Of a stretch of 64,000 nucleotides of DNA, positions 50,135 to 62,037 are shown piece after piece. Position numbers and translations under genes: made by a program. This DNA is from Acanthochromis polyacanthus. Its lineage: Eukaryota; Chordata; Actinopteri; Pomacentridae. The DNA lies in contig NC_067121.1 in the NCBI RefSeq assembly GCF_021347895.1, forward strand, positions 37,311,974 to 37,375,973, read 5' to 3'. Below the pieces are notes generated by a model, which worked only from the letters and a program-made list of their open reading frames with translations, was not told the DNA's origin and did not search any database. How positions within the stretch are numbered: position 1 is the stretch's first letter; every line of letters begins with the position of its first letter.

Positions 50135-50215
50135 ATAGAATAGATTAGACAGATGGGTAGGTGGGTAGACAGACAGACATTATATTAATCCAGAGGGGAG
50201 GGAAATCCAAGAACT
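50135..50215. repeat. LINE-tail type repeat with GACA/GGTA simple repeats
   Basis: GATAGAATAGATTAGACAGA, a run of GGTAGACAGACAGACA and then ATTAATCCAGAGGGGAGGGA resembles a common fish 3'-tail repeat. Class and limits are uncertain. Confidence 0.45.
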
Positions 50216-51327
50216 CTATACGGTTTCCTTTCAGTGAAAGGGTTTTTAAAATGTCTACTACCTGCTCACTAAACAGCTGTCAGACTCAGAGACTAGCTGC
50301 TGAGCTTAATGAATCATTTAGCAGCTAAAGAGCCACATTATTTCCTTTAGGAGCTGGTCGAGACCAAACACAGAGCTAAAAGAGGGTGAATACTGGACTT
50401 CCATTCATCAGGTGGCTGAAAACATGACTCATGGCTCCTTCAAACCTCTCCTACTACATTACACTTGCCATTGAAATTCTTTCAAAATTTAAATGAGCTC
50501 CCAGTTTAGATGTAAGCTGAGCAGCATTTTAGGGAGTTGCGTCATGAGTTTCAAGCAAACATAGCAGTTTATATAAACGGAGCATTTTTGTTCATGCTGT
50601 GCCTAAATGTGCTTGAAGATGAAAGGTTGAGATGCTGGGTGTTTACAGTAAATGGCAGCTGGAATAATATGGCTGACGATGCAATTAATACATTCAACAA
50701 CAAACTGTGTGTGGTAAAGCTCTCCTCAGTCTGCTGGAGTTTCATCGAGGCGGTGCAGGTAAAGTGCTTTTATTGTCCGGTCAGCCCAGGACTCTAATGT
50801 GCCTTTCATGCTATTATTCTGTTTCTATTTCTTCCTCATCCGTCTCTATTTATAAACCTGCATCTCTCTCTCTCTCTTCTCTCATATGCAATATTGATGG
50901 CTGTGACTGTTTCACCCTTACATAAGGCAAACACACCCTCCACTCTTCACCATGTGCTTGTGGCCTGACAGATGTAAAGATAACACAAAAATAACCAATT
51001 TCTTATGCTGGTCATTATTCAGACACAAACTGTGTTCACGTGTGTGTGTCAGAGATGATGAATTCATTCTGGGAGGTAAAGCAAACTGTCTTTCACACGA
51101 TGCAATGACACGTTTTTGTCCTTGAAAACCACCAGCAAGGACGAATGAAAGTGAATTCTGTGAATTAAAATAACCTCTGGAGGCCTGTGTGCGTTGTGGT
51201 TGGCTGCGTGGCGTTGCAGACGGATAATCGTGTTGCAGTGTGTTGGTTGTAAAGCTCAGTGGGAGGTTGTTGTTCAGTCTCAGCACTGCTCGCTGGCGCC
51301 ATCAGGTGTCTGCTGGAGGAACTGCAG

Positions 51328-51405
51328 TTCTGAAATATAGTGGGGGCAAAAAGGGAAAAGAAGCAGTGAAGACTAAACCTTTATCCAGTGTTTACACAGG
51401 CACAG
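51328..51405 (+). CDS. map4: Candidate MAP4 exon (26 codons), unproven
   Basis: The donor GTAAGA at 51406 is excellent and leaves phase 1. With the acceptor at AACTGCAG/TT (51327), the exon starts in phase 1, is 78 bases long, and reads V-LKYSGGKKGKEAVKTKPLSS followed by VYTGT. That Lys-rich composition and the symmetric phase suit MAP4. Against it, the pyrimidine tract before the acceptor is weak and I cannot match the peptide to a known MAP4 segment. A second acceptor (CATCAG at 51305) gives phase 0, which would not join the preceding exon. Confidence 0.35.
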
Positions 51406-52050
51406 GTAAGATATTATTGCACCTTATAGCTTGAGTGCATTGTCTTTATGATACCTTTATTATATCTTTATTTTTAGCCTTGTACTTTTTCCATTTCTTG
51501 TCCTGTTTCCTCCATATCTCACCTCGACCAAGCTGCTGTCACATTTTCCCTGTGAGAAATCATTCTCATCAAAACTCACTTTTTTCTTGATTTTATTATC
51601 ATTTTAGCTGCTATCAACTAAGGCTGAACTTAACTGTCAGTGTTTTTGAAAAGTTTCAGCCTCTGAAATGTGAGAATTTAGTGCATTTCTTCATTATAAA
51701 TAATTGAAAACCGAATTCAAACTGAAATGAACAACATGGAGATGCAGTCTTGGGCTGTGGGAAACTGTCACGAGCATTTATCCCAATTTTGCAGCATTTT
51801 AGCCTGACGTGATGGTCAGAAAAGTCATCATTAATCAATACAAATCACAATTAGTTCCATCCTGCTGCAGAATATTGTCCAAAATGTCCAACAGAACAGT
51901 AGATTTGGAGCTGTGCCGATAAAGCAACCACACTGATGCCAGTTTAACGCAGACACGTCGATGTGTGTGAATTTGTTCACCAAGAAAGTACAAAAACAGT
52001 GTAGTTTGTCTACTGATAAGTTCACTTTTACACTTTAAAATAAAAATAAA

Positions 52051-52092
52051 GACAAGATAAGCTTTATTGATCCCACACTGAGGGAATTATAG
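52051..52092. repeat. LINE-tail repeat (AGATAAGCTTTATTGATCCC)
   Basis: The phrase with CACACTGAGGGAATT resembles a very common fish 3'-tail repeat. It is a short truncated copy. Confidence 0.55.
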
Positions 52093-52989
52093 CAGCTACA
52101 AAAAATTGAGCATGAGAACAAAAAAACAGGACAAAAACGAGATAAAAATAATAAAAATAAAGACTATTTATGGTGACAAATGTGAGGCCACCACATACAA
52201 ATATGCTCCATTCCAAATATTAGTATTAGTAATATAGTATTGACTTCAAAAACATCCGTTGAGGCAGTGATGTTTCTCATTTTCATTTCCATTTAATTTG
52301 AAAGTACTCTTGAAGTGCACACATACTGCTCATTGACACTTCTTTTTTGAGAGAGGGGAGGTTCTTTTGGGATATATTTACTTACTTAATGTTCACGGCA
52401 AACCTTTTTTCTTACTGTATATTGCAGAATTTTTCTACTCGTGTCTCTATAACACTCTCCTTCCTGTCTGCTCCGATTGGTCAGCTGATCCGACAAAAAG
52501 GAGGCAAAGAGATGCAACCTGAGCAGAAGCGTCTCTAGCGAGGAAATAATTCCAGACTATGAAGACGCTGCTCGTTCTGTTTTTTTGTTTGGCTGAACAA
52601 AACTAGCATGAAAATGTTTTACATGGTGAGGACGATAAGTGACAGAAAACAAGCCGCGTTTCCTGTCAGAGAAGCCACATTTCTTTGGTGTGGCTTTGTA
52701 AGTTTCCAGATCTTTTACACTTTGGAAAGGGGAAAACCAAAACAAGGACTTTAAAGAGACTTTCTATTTAAAGTTCTTTTCACAATCCATCAAAGTGGAT
52801 ATATCTTGTTTTATGTTGGAAAAAAAAAGTTACCTTTTCATTGTGTTGCAATGTTATGGAAAGACTCCTTTGAAAATCTTCTAAAACCTGATGCATGTGT
52901 GAACATCACTCTGTTCACTAACTTTTGACAAGAGATCCTGTCAAAAGTATAGAACTGGAGAAGCTTTTTGTTTATTTAAAGCAAAAGTA

Positions 52990-53345
52990 TAACGACATTT
53001 TGGCAAATATACTTAGATTTCTTGCTCAGTGTTGCATGGGAAGAAAAATTTATTCTGACTTTCACATCTGTCAGCTGGTAGCCTATTAGCTTAGCTTAGC
53101 ATAAAGACTGGAAATAAATGAAAGCAGCTAGCATGACTGTTATTCGTGAGCAAATTTTAAGCTTACTAAATAACATTTTATATCGTGTATGTGTAGTTTA
53201 TGAGTTTTATTACCTCTGGATAACACCTCGCTAGCTGTTTCCAGTCTCTATGCTAAGCTAACCTGTAGCTTCATTAAACAGACAGTTCTGAGAGCTGCAT
53301 CAATCTTCTCATCTGAACAAAACAAAAGAAAATGCGAATTTCCCA
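52990..53345. repeat. Fish repeat with GCTTAGCATAAAGACTGGAAA inverted arms
   Basis: TTAGCTTAGCATAAAGACTG (about 53091-53110) is inverted as CCAGTCTCTATGCTAAGCTA (about 53240-53260), about 130 bases apart. AGCAGCTAGC and GCTAGCTG lie inside the arms. The flanks (CATTTTGGCAAATATACTTA on the left, CTTCTCATCTGAACAAAAC on the right) also fit this widespread dispersed element. The outer limits are approximate. Confidence 0.6.
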
Positions 53346-54049
53346 GAATCAGGAACCTTTACAATCCAATATTATCTGGCTGGTGAGATTTTTTCTTAGC
53401 GTTTTTTTGAGTCCTCACCATACCATTCATGTTCTCTCATTAGATATTAAGACTTCTCTCTCATCATGAGGGCTCATTTCATTTCCCTGCATGTGAGGGA
53501 TCTTTCAGGTTGCTTCTTCTGCCATGACAGTCCCTGCGTGTCTCTTTGAATGCCGAATTTTCCTCATGAACGAGCCCAACGTGGAGCTCCACATGCTGCA
53601 GGGTCTCATTTAGGGCACCTTAATGAACGCAGTGGAGCTGAAAGTTGACTTCTTTATCTGTCTTATTTTTGCCTTTTCCCTCCTCTCTTTTTCTACTGTA
53701 TATTTATAATTTATTTTAGCCTTTCCCGTCCTTCCCATCTGCTGTTTGTAGAAGAGTTCTTCCCTATTCCTGCCAAATCTGACTCATTGACATGTAGCAT
53801 AAATTGCAATTAAAGGCCAGAGGTAACTGCCAATCTTCTATTTGGGTTTGAAATGTGGATGCAGGTTTCAAAATGGATGTTTCTTGCTTTTACGAGGGCA
53901 AAATATATTTTCACTTATCTCTTCCCAGCTCTGATGTCTGTAATTAAATACGGTGTGGAAGGCGTTTAAACTAATTCCAGACCACAGAGAGACAAACTAG
54001 ATTAAAATCAACAGAGCTAGACGTGGACTAACGGAGAGTTTCTGAAGAT

Positions 54050-54840
54050 TATTTCTGCATCTTGTCCTCCTTTTCTCACAATCTCCCTCCTTTTCACCCC
54101 AATTTCTGTCTTTATCTGTCTCCTATTCCTCTATCTGCTTGTCTTTTTGTCTGTATTTACTTCATTTAATCTCCTTTTCTCCCACTTTGACCTCTCCTCC
54201 ATTCCTTCATCTGTCGCCTTTCACCATCTCTCATCTTTATCTATTCCAGGATCCCTGTCTTCCTGCTGCTTCTTCCGTCTTCCACCTCATTCATCCTGTC
54301 TTCCCTCATCTCTCCTTGTCCTTTCCTTCTCTCCACCCCCCCCCCCCCCCCCCATCCCTTCATTCCTCCTCCCGCTCCATCTCTTTGCCCTTTCTGTCTC
54401 CTCCATCCACGTCACATCTCCTGTCCAGACTCCCCGTGTCGCTGCGGCACCGTGATAATCGCTGCACCGCCGGTTTGGGTGTGGATTGGGTGGGCTGTGG
54501 GGGTGTGTAGGCTCCAGCGGTGGTACGAAGACGGGTGGGGGGAGGGTGGTGGCGTTGTCAGGGAGACATAGGAGGTGGTTGCCATGGGAACAGAGAGACT
54601 CTGAGAGCGAGGTACGAAGGGGCTGGAGAAGGGGTGGACTGGGTGTGACAGTCAGTGAGGTCGGAGAGTAAAAATAGAAACATCTCTGACAAGATCCTCC
54701 CCTCTCCGTCTCCTCTGCCTCCCCCCCACCACCACCCTGCTCGCTCTCCCCCTCCCTCCCTCCTCTCTCCCTGCCCAGCGCCATGGGCAACCAGCTGCAC
54801 TGTTTTCTCCCTCCTTCTCCAGCTGATGTTCAACAATCCA
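54050..54840. repeat. Strand-asymmetric polypyrimidine/polypurine tract with an 18-bp poly-C
   Basis: The + strand is strongly C/T-rich from 54050 to about 54430, including C18 at 54336-54353. It turns G-rich from about 54470 to 54660, then returns to C/T-rich from 54690 to 54830. The long open frames on both strands (for example 54287-54790 minus) are composition artefacts. Confidence 0.75.
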
Positions 54841-55939
54841 TGACCTTCAAACGCAGGACTTCTGGTGACCTCTGCGATTGTCGTCTGCGTGTAAACAGCG
54901 CCGCAGGAGTATTAGGTTTCATCTGCTGCATTTCCTGAACGTGTGACTTTGTTATTTCTCATTCTTTTATTTGTATCCCCTGCGTCTCTGTGGTCCAGCT
55001 TGTTAGCAGACGAAGTTTCAGTTGAATAGAGATCTTCACACATTCATATTCAACAATCTCAGATTTCTCAGCATTAAACTTTTCCGACGTGATTTGCTCC
55101 AGACCATTTAAAGTCGCAGCAGTCTTTGCGTACTGTAGGCAAAATACAGCCGTGCACCATTAGCATACTAATGAAAAGAAGGATTGGAAGGGATTGGGGG
55201 AAAGCTGGAACCAAAGATTCAAATATATGAGCTAGAATTTCTACTTGTGTATACAGAGATAGAAGATTTTATCATCTGGAATTTGGTTAGCGTAGAAATA
55301 TTGTGTAGAAAACAACAAGCTTCAGTAAAAACATAAACAGATCAAAGTAATAACAGTCCCTTTGTATGAAGCACAGGTAAAATACAGAACTCATTTCAAA
55401 GCGGAATACATGGCTGCAAAACATTAACCACACACGGTGCTGCAGAGAGGCCACATGTGTGTCATCAGTACGCAGCAGCTCCGTGATGTTCTGCTGACTT
55501 GAGGCACGATGCTGCTCCTAGCTAAATGTACCATCAGCTGCTAATAGCAATTAAAGGGAGGCCAAGGCTCAGGTGATGAAACAGGTTGTCAAGTGATAGG
55601 TGCTCTAGGGATTTGACCCTCAGCCCCTCCATGTCCCAACGTGTCTCTGAGCAAAACAGTGAATCCCGAGTTGCTGCCGACTGCAGACGAGCACTTTGTA
55701 TTGCAGCTCTGCCACAACTGCAGTGACTGTCAACGGAAAGTATGATAAAGAAATATGAGTACCGAAAAGGTAAAATACTCTTATATATGTGTAGACGACT
55801 AATAGCACAGTTTAGGATATCAACATGGCAACAATACATCTCTACATTGTAATGTACGCATTTGTAATGGTCACATTGCAGAAACTCCATTATTAACTAA
55901 AGCTGCATTGAACAGGTGCTCACATTCTTGCTGGTCAGT

Positions 55940-56480
55940 GAATCCAAACATGCTCACTAGGTGGCGCTGCGACTGAGAGTGTATATCGGCCTAGGTATGT
56001 TATCATGGCCAGACTGCGGTCACACATGTAAAGTTTGAGGCAGATGGAACATGTACAGGCCAGTTACACAGCATTTCCTGTGTAATGTCGAATTGTCGAA
56101 ATTCCGCCAGCCACCATTTCCACATTCTCAGACTTTTGTGGAGGATTTTGATCATTTTTGATCACTCATACTTTTTGTACATTATGGCCAAATTTCCTGT
56201 TTGAGTTTATAGCTTTTGAACATCTTGACGAGTTACTTATGCCTACCAAATTTCATAGCTCTAGGTGACACATCCTGGTCGCAGGCGCTATTAATCCATT
56301 TTGGCTCGCACCTATGCAAGTTCCATAAAATGTCAAATTTTTCGCCGGTCCTGATGTGTGTGCATATTTTAAATTTTCTTCAAAATTGTAACTCAAAAAA
56401 CAGGAGACAACATAAAGCGAAGAAACCCATGACTTTCAAGAGGGTCCTGCATGCCTTTGGTGCTCGGTCGCTAATTAAGA
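55940..56480 (+). repeat. Dispersed fish repeat (CTAGGTGGCGCTGCGACTG family), longest copy
   Basis: It begins near CACTAGGTGGCGCTGCGACT and continues through GGCCAGACTGCGGTCACACA, CAGTTACACAGCATTTCCTG and AATGTCAAATTTTTCGCC. It is the same family as 24480-24770 (opposite strand). Its second half, with GCTCTAGGTGACACATCCTG and CATTTTGGCTCGCACC, parallels 22930-23255. Confidence 0.55.
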
Positions 56481-56929
56481 CATAACTCAAACAAATAATG
56501 CTACAATCTTTTCAGGTGCTTGATACAATTAGAAGGCGCACGATTGTTATTTTTGCATGACCATAGAATGTAATTAATTCAGGTTATTTGTTTTGTAAGA
56601 CAAAAACATGAAGCAAGACATAACTCAAACCTTACCTAAAAAAGAAATTAATAGCATTTTGTCTCTTAGATATAAAACTTTTTAGCTTCACCTCAATTTC
56701 TCCCGATAGTCATAATGACCAGTTTGCGTCAATCTAAATTTATCCCTCTCACAACCAATTAAAGATAGAATTCCTCTATAGATTTAACACCACAATCACA
56801 ACGTCCAATACACAAACATAGCAAAGTCACCAAGCAATAGAACCAATGGCGCGAACTTTGTCTCACCAGTAGAAGCAGCAGTGGTGGGCCCACACACACG
56901 TACATACGGCCAAGTTTACTCACGTTCTG

Positions 56930-57420
56930 GACCTGTTTGGTCCAACAAAACATTGAATGCGCTGAAGTATCACCAACAAAAACATTGAGTACCGTGAAAT
57001 ATCACCAACAAAAACACTGTGTACGGCGAAATATCCACACTCTGAAGGCAGGAGTGCAATGCCGTGGGACGCTAGCCACTGTGCTAGCATAAGCCAGGCT
57101 AGCATGAGCCGGGCTAGCTTCCGCTCGTCCGCGTCCGTCCACTGCTCCCGCGGTCGGTCTTCCGGTCTCAATCTCACCACTTCTGCTGCTGAACTCACGG
57201 GTCCTCAGCACCGTTCTCGGAGCTGCCTGCTCGGGGTTGTCGAGTCTGTGCCCCGCTTGCTTTGGCTTTGCTCCGGCCGTCACTTGCTAATCCACCAAGA
57301 TAGAACTTAGAAAAGAACGCCACGTTCCCGTACATTCTCTCCGGTTTCACTCCTTCAGGTCAGGAGGACCCACCCCCAGACACACTAACAGCCAATCATC
57401 TTTCACAATACGGGTAGGAT
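56930..57420. other. GC/CpG-rich patch preceded by a three-unit tandem repeat
   Basis: Three units of about 31 bases with the core CACCAACAAAAACA(T/C)TG...GAAATATC run from about 56940 to 57040. They are followed by about 270 bases rich in CG and CCG (57055-57330), unlike the AT-rich surroundings. CCAAT-like motifs occur near 57391 and 57442. It could be an old LTR or a small CpG island/promoter. No coding frame with family motifs is present on either strand. Confidence 0.4.
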
Positions 57421-57794
57421 TGCTCACAATGACCAATAAAAAAACAATGGATTACAGCAATAGTAAAATGATGCAGGACTACATACAGTAATGTCAAAAG
57501 TCCTTAGAGCATTATTTATCTCGTATCCATGCACATAAAGTAATCCCAAATGAAATTCAGGTCACCATTAGTAAGTAAAAAGTAACTACATAGCTGTTTA
57601 TAAATACTTTTGGGACCTATTAAGGTGTTGCAAAGGATTAAATGTAACCCCTCATGTTAAGTAGAAGTGGAAGCCAAGTTCACCACTGGGCTACAGTTGT
57701 TACAGTTATTATTTCACAGTTTACATTGCACAAAAACAAAATATTGCAGTGTCATTTTTTCTAATATCATACAGCAAAGTGATTGTTTCCAGAA

Positions 57795-57935
57795 TGAATA
57801 TGTCTGTGAAGGTTCTCAGTCATCCAGGTCATCTTAAGGTGAAGGGTTTAGTTCAGGCAACTGGACTTATTCTTGTGATCTTGAAGACGTTTCGCCTCTC
57901 ATCCCAGCGGCTTCTTCAGTTCTAAAAATTAGTTT
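57795..57935. repeat. Dispersed fish repeat (CTCAGTCATCCAGGTCAT...TCTTCAGTTCT)
   Basis: TCTGTGAAGGTTCTCAGTCA, TCCAGGTCAT, GAAGACGTTTCGCCTCTCAT and GGCTTCTTCAGTTCT occur in the order of a repeat I recognise as common in fish genomes. The class is uncertain. Confidence 0.55.
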
Positions 57936-58049
57936 TTAGAGTTAGTTTGGATGTAGCCAAAGATACTGTATGCAGTAGAAGAGACAGGTGACAGCCAGTA
58001 TAGTGGTTGTTGTAGTTTACCCCGATGGTTTGTTCTTATTAACATGGAC

Positions 58050-58345
58050 AGAAGCTGGAGCTGCAACGACGCACACTTCATGGAGGCCATTAAAATCTAA
58101 TTTGCATCAAAAGTTGTCCTGTTTCTCTGAGTTATATCTCAAAGATTACACGCATATTTTTAGATTCGGTGTGACTTGCACTTTCCCAGGATAATCAACA
58201 GCTGCAGCAGTGGCAATGATGCACATCTCAGGGAGGCAATTAAGGTAGAACACTTATCAAACTTTAGCACCTGATTGGCACAATTTGTGTCAGTCACACA
58301 GACATGTTACACATATTTTTAGTCAGTGTTACTTGTCAAGATTAA
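58050..58345. repeat. Degenerate tandem duplication, unit about 145 bp
   Basis: 58050-58190 and 58199-58345 share AGCTGCA(A)C/AGTGGCAATGATGCACA, CATGGAGGC(C)ATTA/CAGGGAGGCAATTA, ACACATATTTTTAG and GTGT(G)ACTTG/GTGTTACTTG in the same order. An open frame at 57988-58194 lies in the first unit and is not supported as a gene. Confidence 0.45.
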
Positions 58346-60177
58346 GTGCACGAACACTCAACAATGTTCTGGTTTTCTGTATTAATTGGTCGTAAAATGT
58401 GATCTGATATTCATCACAGTCAACCATAGACAAACACAGTGTGCTTTGGCTAATAACACAACAACATTTTTTGACAGATTCATAGCGCGATGGGAAAAAC
58501 ACAGTGGGTTTGCTGGTTTATGCTTCTTGAGTTTCCCGAAACGCTGCCTGTGACATAATATATCACAGGTATAGATACAGCAGTCATTTAGCATCGTGTC
58601 AATGAGATTCTTCCGGAGATATCCCAAGCACAGTGGTCAGACATAGAACAGGACTTCTGGAGAACTTAGAGCTTCCTACTGTGTTTGAGTTCCATTGATG
58701 GAAAGCGTGTACAAATTAAAGTACAGCCAAAGTCCAGCAGTTGACTACTTCAATTCTATTTAAATACAGAATTGTGAGGATGCTAATGACCTACAATCTC
58801 TTCTTAAAAACAATACAACGATCTGTGGGTTATTTGTTAACCCATTTAGAACTAACAGGCACAGATGGAGGCACAAGCATAAATTGAATCAAAAACAGTT
58901 AAACTAGATCATGTTTGTTTATAATTGAAACTCAGATGAAGATATAAGACAAATTTAGGCATAAATGAAGGTAATTCTGAGGGTCTGTTTGCTTGACTAA
59001 CATACAGTTGATTATCATTATCTCTGATATTCTTTGCAATTTGATTTAAAAACCAAATTGTGAAATTAGGACAGAAAAAATCAGTCATAAGTTCTGGAAT
59101 GAGGATCATCAGGTGTCATTTAGAAATGCCTCAACAACAGTACAAGTGTTTAAAATATAACAATTGTGGTGAAGAAAGTCATTGAGCAAACTGGAAAACC
59201 TAAATCCAACAAATCTACTTTTGTACATGAGAAAATGAAGGGAACCCTGCGCTTGCTGTGCAAACGTTTTCCCAGCAGTGTGAATTAGGGAGGCAAATGA
59301 CAACTCTCAGTGCAGCAGCATTGACACGTACATCAGTGTTAGCTAAAGGTCACTGCCACAGGCTTTCAGACATGACAGTAGAACAAAGACCTAATGAACA
59401 TACCAGGATATTTTTAGTTTCACCAGGAGACAATCTGATTTGATCTCTAATCATGTGAAAGTGATGTGAAGGACAGGACTGAATACAAGGGTCAGACCTT
59501 AACGTCTTTCACATTTTATTCTAGCTGTTGTATTCTCTAAAATGCCTGCATCTCTTAGCATCTTCAAAGTTCTCTACTTAGCCCAGATTCCATTTGAATC
59601 AAGCCACCTCAAACTTTAACAGAAGTGCTGCCCGTGTTTCTTGCATAATAGCCAGCCTTTCCAAGTCTATTGAAGCTAAACAAAAGTCTAATGTCTTCCT
59701 CTTCGTCTCTTTGGCTCACTGTTCCTCTGTGGTTACAGTAGACAAATTGTTTATGGAGGATTATGTAATCATACTCATTCATTTTCAGTCATGCTTGACG
59801 AGCTGCTCTTGTTATTTCGGCGCAGGCCTCGGGTGTGTTGGTGGCGAAGTGTGGTTGGTGGGAGAAGCTCGACTGTCATGCGCGGTGCACAACTTGAGAG
59901 AAATCTTTTTTTTTTTTTTATCAGCCATTTGTTTAAAATGGTGTTTCAGTGGGAGGCTCTCTGACAGCTGATTCCCAGCAGTTCCTAACTTCCTCCAGAG
60001 AGATTAACCACCGTCTACATGCTCTGCAGCTGTCAGCGCTTTCTACCACTGTCTCTGTCCTCAGAGAGAGCTGAACACTTTCTGTTGTATCGTCACTTTC
60101 ACATTGTTATGACACTAATATCCCAATAGTGGTTGTAGAGGGGAGCTTCTTAGCCAGCAAGAAACCATACTAAGCAT

Positions 60178-61384
60178 ACACTACTGAGCCAAAACAGGGT
60201 TAGAGTTTGGACGGTAAAGATATCTCAAGGTGGTAAGACACCATTGGTACTACTGGGCAAATATTCCATAGTAACCTTTCTGCATGTTGTATTTCAAGTT
60301 GCCTAAAATGAGACTTGACTTGTGCACCTATTCTTGGTGCCATTTTCAGGTTCTACAAAATCTAGCCTAGGTGATTTCAGCCAATCATAGGGCTTTACAC
60401 CCAGAGCAGGTGAGATAGTATGAAGATCAATAAAGTTTGCAGTGAGAACATGGTGTGGTGGTGCAGTGGTTTGGTCAGAGGACTTTCATGTAGAAGAGTG
60501 GGGTTGAATCCTGGGTAAATTCACAAATTCAGGTCAGTTGACTGCTACCATGGCTAGTTTTGCTCATGAACATGTCTGATTTGAGGGGCTTAGAGCAGAG
60601 AGAGGAAATAGAAAAGTTGCAGAAGAAGGTTAGACAGTGATTGGGAGTCTGACTGAAATATTTTTCCTCCCCAGGACACTTTTGGAATTTTATCCAAACT
60701 GCTGCAAGCTTTGCTAATTTTGATTTAGCAGCCAGTTTGAGTGTTATCAGCTGATTAAATGGTTCATAATTAGCGCATAAAATTTCTACACATGTGAGCT
60801 AGTAAGGGGCTCCACCACACTGTAGTAGGCTTAGTAGGTGCTTTAACATCTGTTCTGATCATTGATAAACAGAAAGTAGAGTAGGTGACCTCTTTTGGTC
60901 TTGTGCACATAACATCTCTAGAGGAACCAGAACTCTTTTGTAATAGGTGCATTTTAACTCAAACCATGGACTTTTCCCTAACTTGTCCAAGGAGTTTTGG
61001 TGCCTAAAACTCAGCCAATTAGGTGCCTAACCAAGCAAGGGGAAGCAAAAGTCACGTCAAGACTCAAACCAAAATTTACTACTATTGCCGACTTCAACTT
61101 CCAGCCCATCCACCCACCGAATGCAGAGCTTTGATAGACTGGAATGATAATGGGCCTTCTAAGCCTACTAGAAGGTGTTGGAGGTCCCTACTGGACCATG
61201 TGCATGGCTGTGATATATATAGTAATGGTACTTTTTACGGACTGATAAATCCAGATCAAATGGATTAAGCCCTTTTCCAGCGTGTTCAGCTCTTTACTAC
61301 TCCACATTTTTTCCACATATAACATCACGGCTTACTGTCCAGCACATCATATATGAGTGGTTGTAATGTTCTGACTCAGCACTG
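60178..61384. mobile_element. Possible decayed mariner/Tc1-like element (terminal similarity only)
   Basis: CATACACTACTGAGCCAAAA at the left and, reversed, CTACAGTGCTGAGTCAGAAC at 61384 resemble the paired ends of a mariner-type element known from fish. The interior holds another dispersed repeat (60343-60690) and no recognisable transposase. The pairing could be coincidental. Confidence 0.25.
60343..60690. repeat. Dispersed repeat homologous to 29486-29760
   Basis: TTTTCAGGTTCTACAAAATC, ATTTCAGCCAATCATAGGGC, GGTGTGGTGGTGCAGTGG and GGGTTGAATCCTGGG are in the same order as in the other copy. The GGGTTGAATCC segment resembles a tRNA B box, suggesting a SINE-like origin. Confidence 0.5.
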
Positions 61385-61689
61385 TAGAGTTTTGTGATGC
61401 ATGTTGTGCATATTGCGAGAGAAATGGTCCCTTTCGAACATGACCTTGGTCCTTCGGAAAGGTTGCCTCTTGCTTTCAGCGAACACAAGAATCTCTAGTA
61501 GCTTCTGTCAAGAGAGAATACTGAATACCAGATGGTTGCACTCCTTGAAGTCAATTTATGCTCACTGCAGTGCCCGTGGTGTTCATGATACGAGTGCTGC
61601 ACAAAACGTCAGGTTGCTCTGGAAGCAGCGTTAGAATGTTTTCATTTGCATCACTTGAGCTCATGACTTGTGGTAGATGTAATACTGAT

Positions 61690-61710
61690 ACACACACACA
61701 CACGCACACA
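61690..61710. repeat. Short (CA)n repeat
   Basis: About ten CA units with one GC interruption border the left side of the TGTGGGGAC repeat that follows. Confidence 0.8.
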
Positions 61711-61727
61711 TATTATGTTTTTCTATC

Positions 61728-61946
61728 ATTGTGGGGACATACCATTGACTCTAACCCAGACCAAAACAATGCTTAACCCTAAAGAAACGTTTTTGCACTT
61801 TTACTTTTTTCAGTAACAACAACATGGCCAAGAAAACACTGTTTAAACTTGTGGGGACCAAAATGAGGTCCCCACAAGTGACATTGTTTTCGGTTTTCCT
61901 ACAGTTGTGGGGACATTTGGTCCCCACAAGTATAGCCAGCACCTGA

Positions 61947-61947
<1 letters not shown>
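61728..61947. repeat. GTCCCCACAA-type fish repeat with strong hairpins
   Basis: CATTGTGGGGACATACCATT opens the element. CTTGTGGGGACC (61848-61859) and GGTCCCCACAAG (61867-61878) form a perfect 12-bp-arm hairpin. A second hairpin, TTGTGGGGAC...GTCCCCACAA, lies at about 61905-61930. This repeat type is commonly found next to CA microsatellites in fish, as here. Confidence 0.7.

Positions 61948-62034
<87 letters not shown>
61948..62034. repeat. (CA)n microsatellite, 87 bp uninterrupted
   Basis: A pure CA run adjoins the GTCCCCACAA repeat on its left. Val/Cys open frames on the minus strand are artefacts. Confidence 0.97.

Positions 62035-62037
<3 letters not shown>

Noticed and set aside
54287..54790. 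167-aa minus-strand frame and overlapping plus-strand frames of 123 and 102 aa
   Set aside because: All come from the purine/pyrimidine-biased tract and are low complexity.
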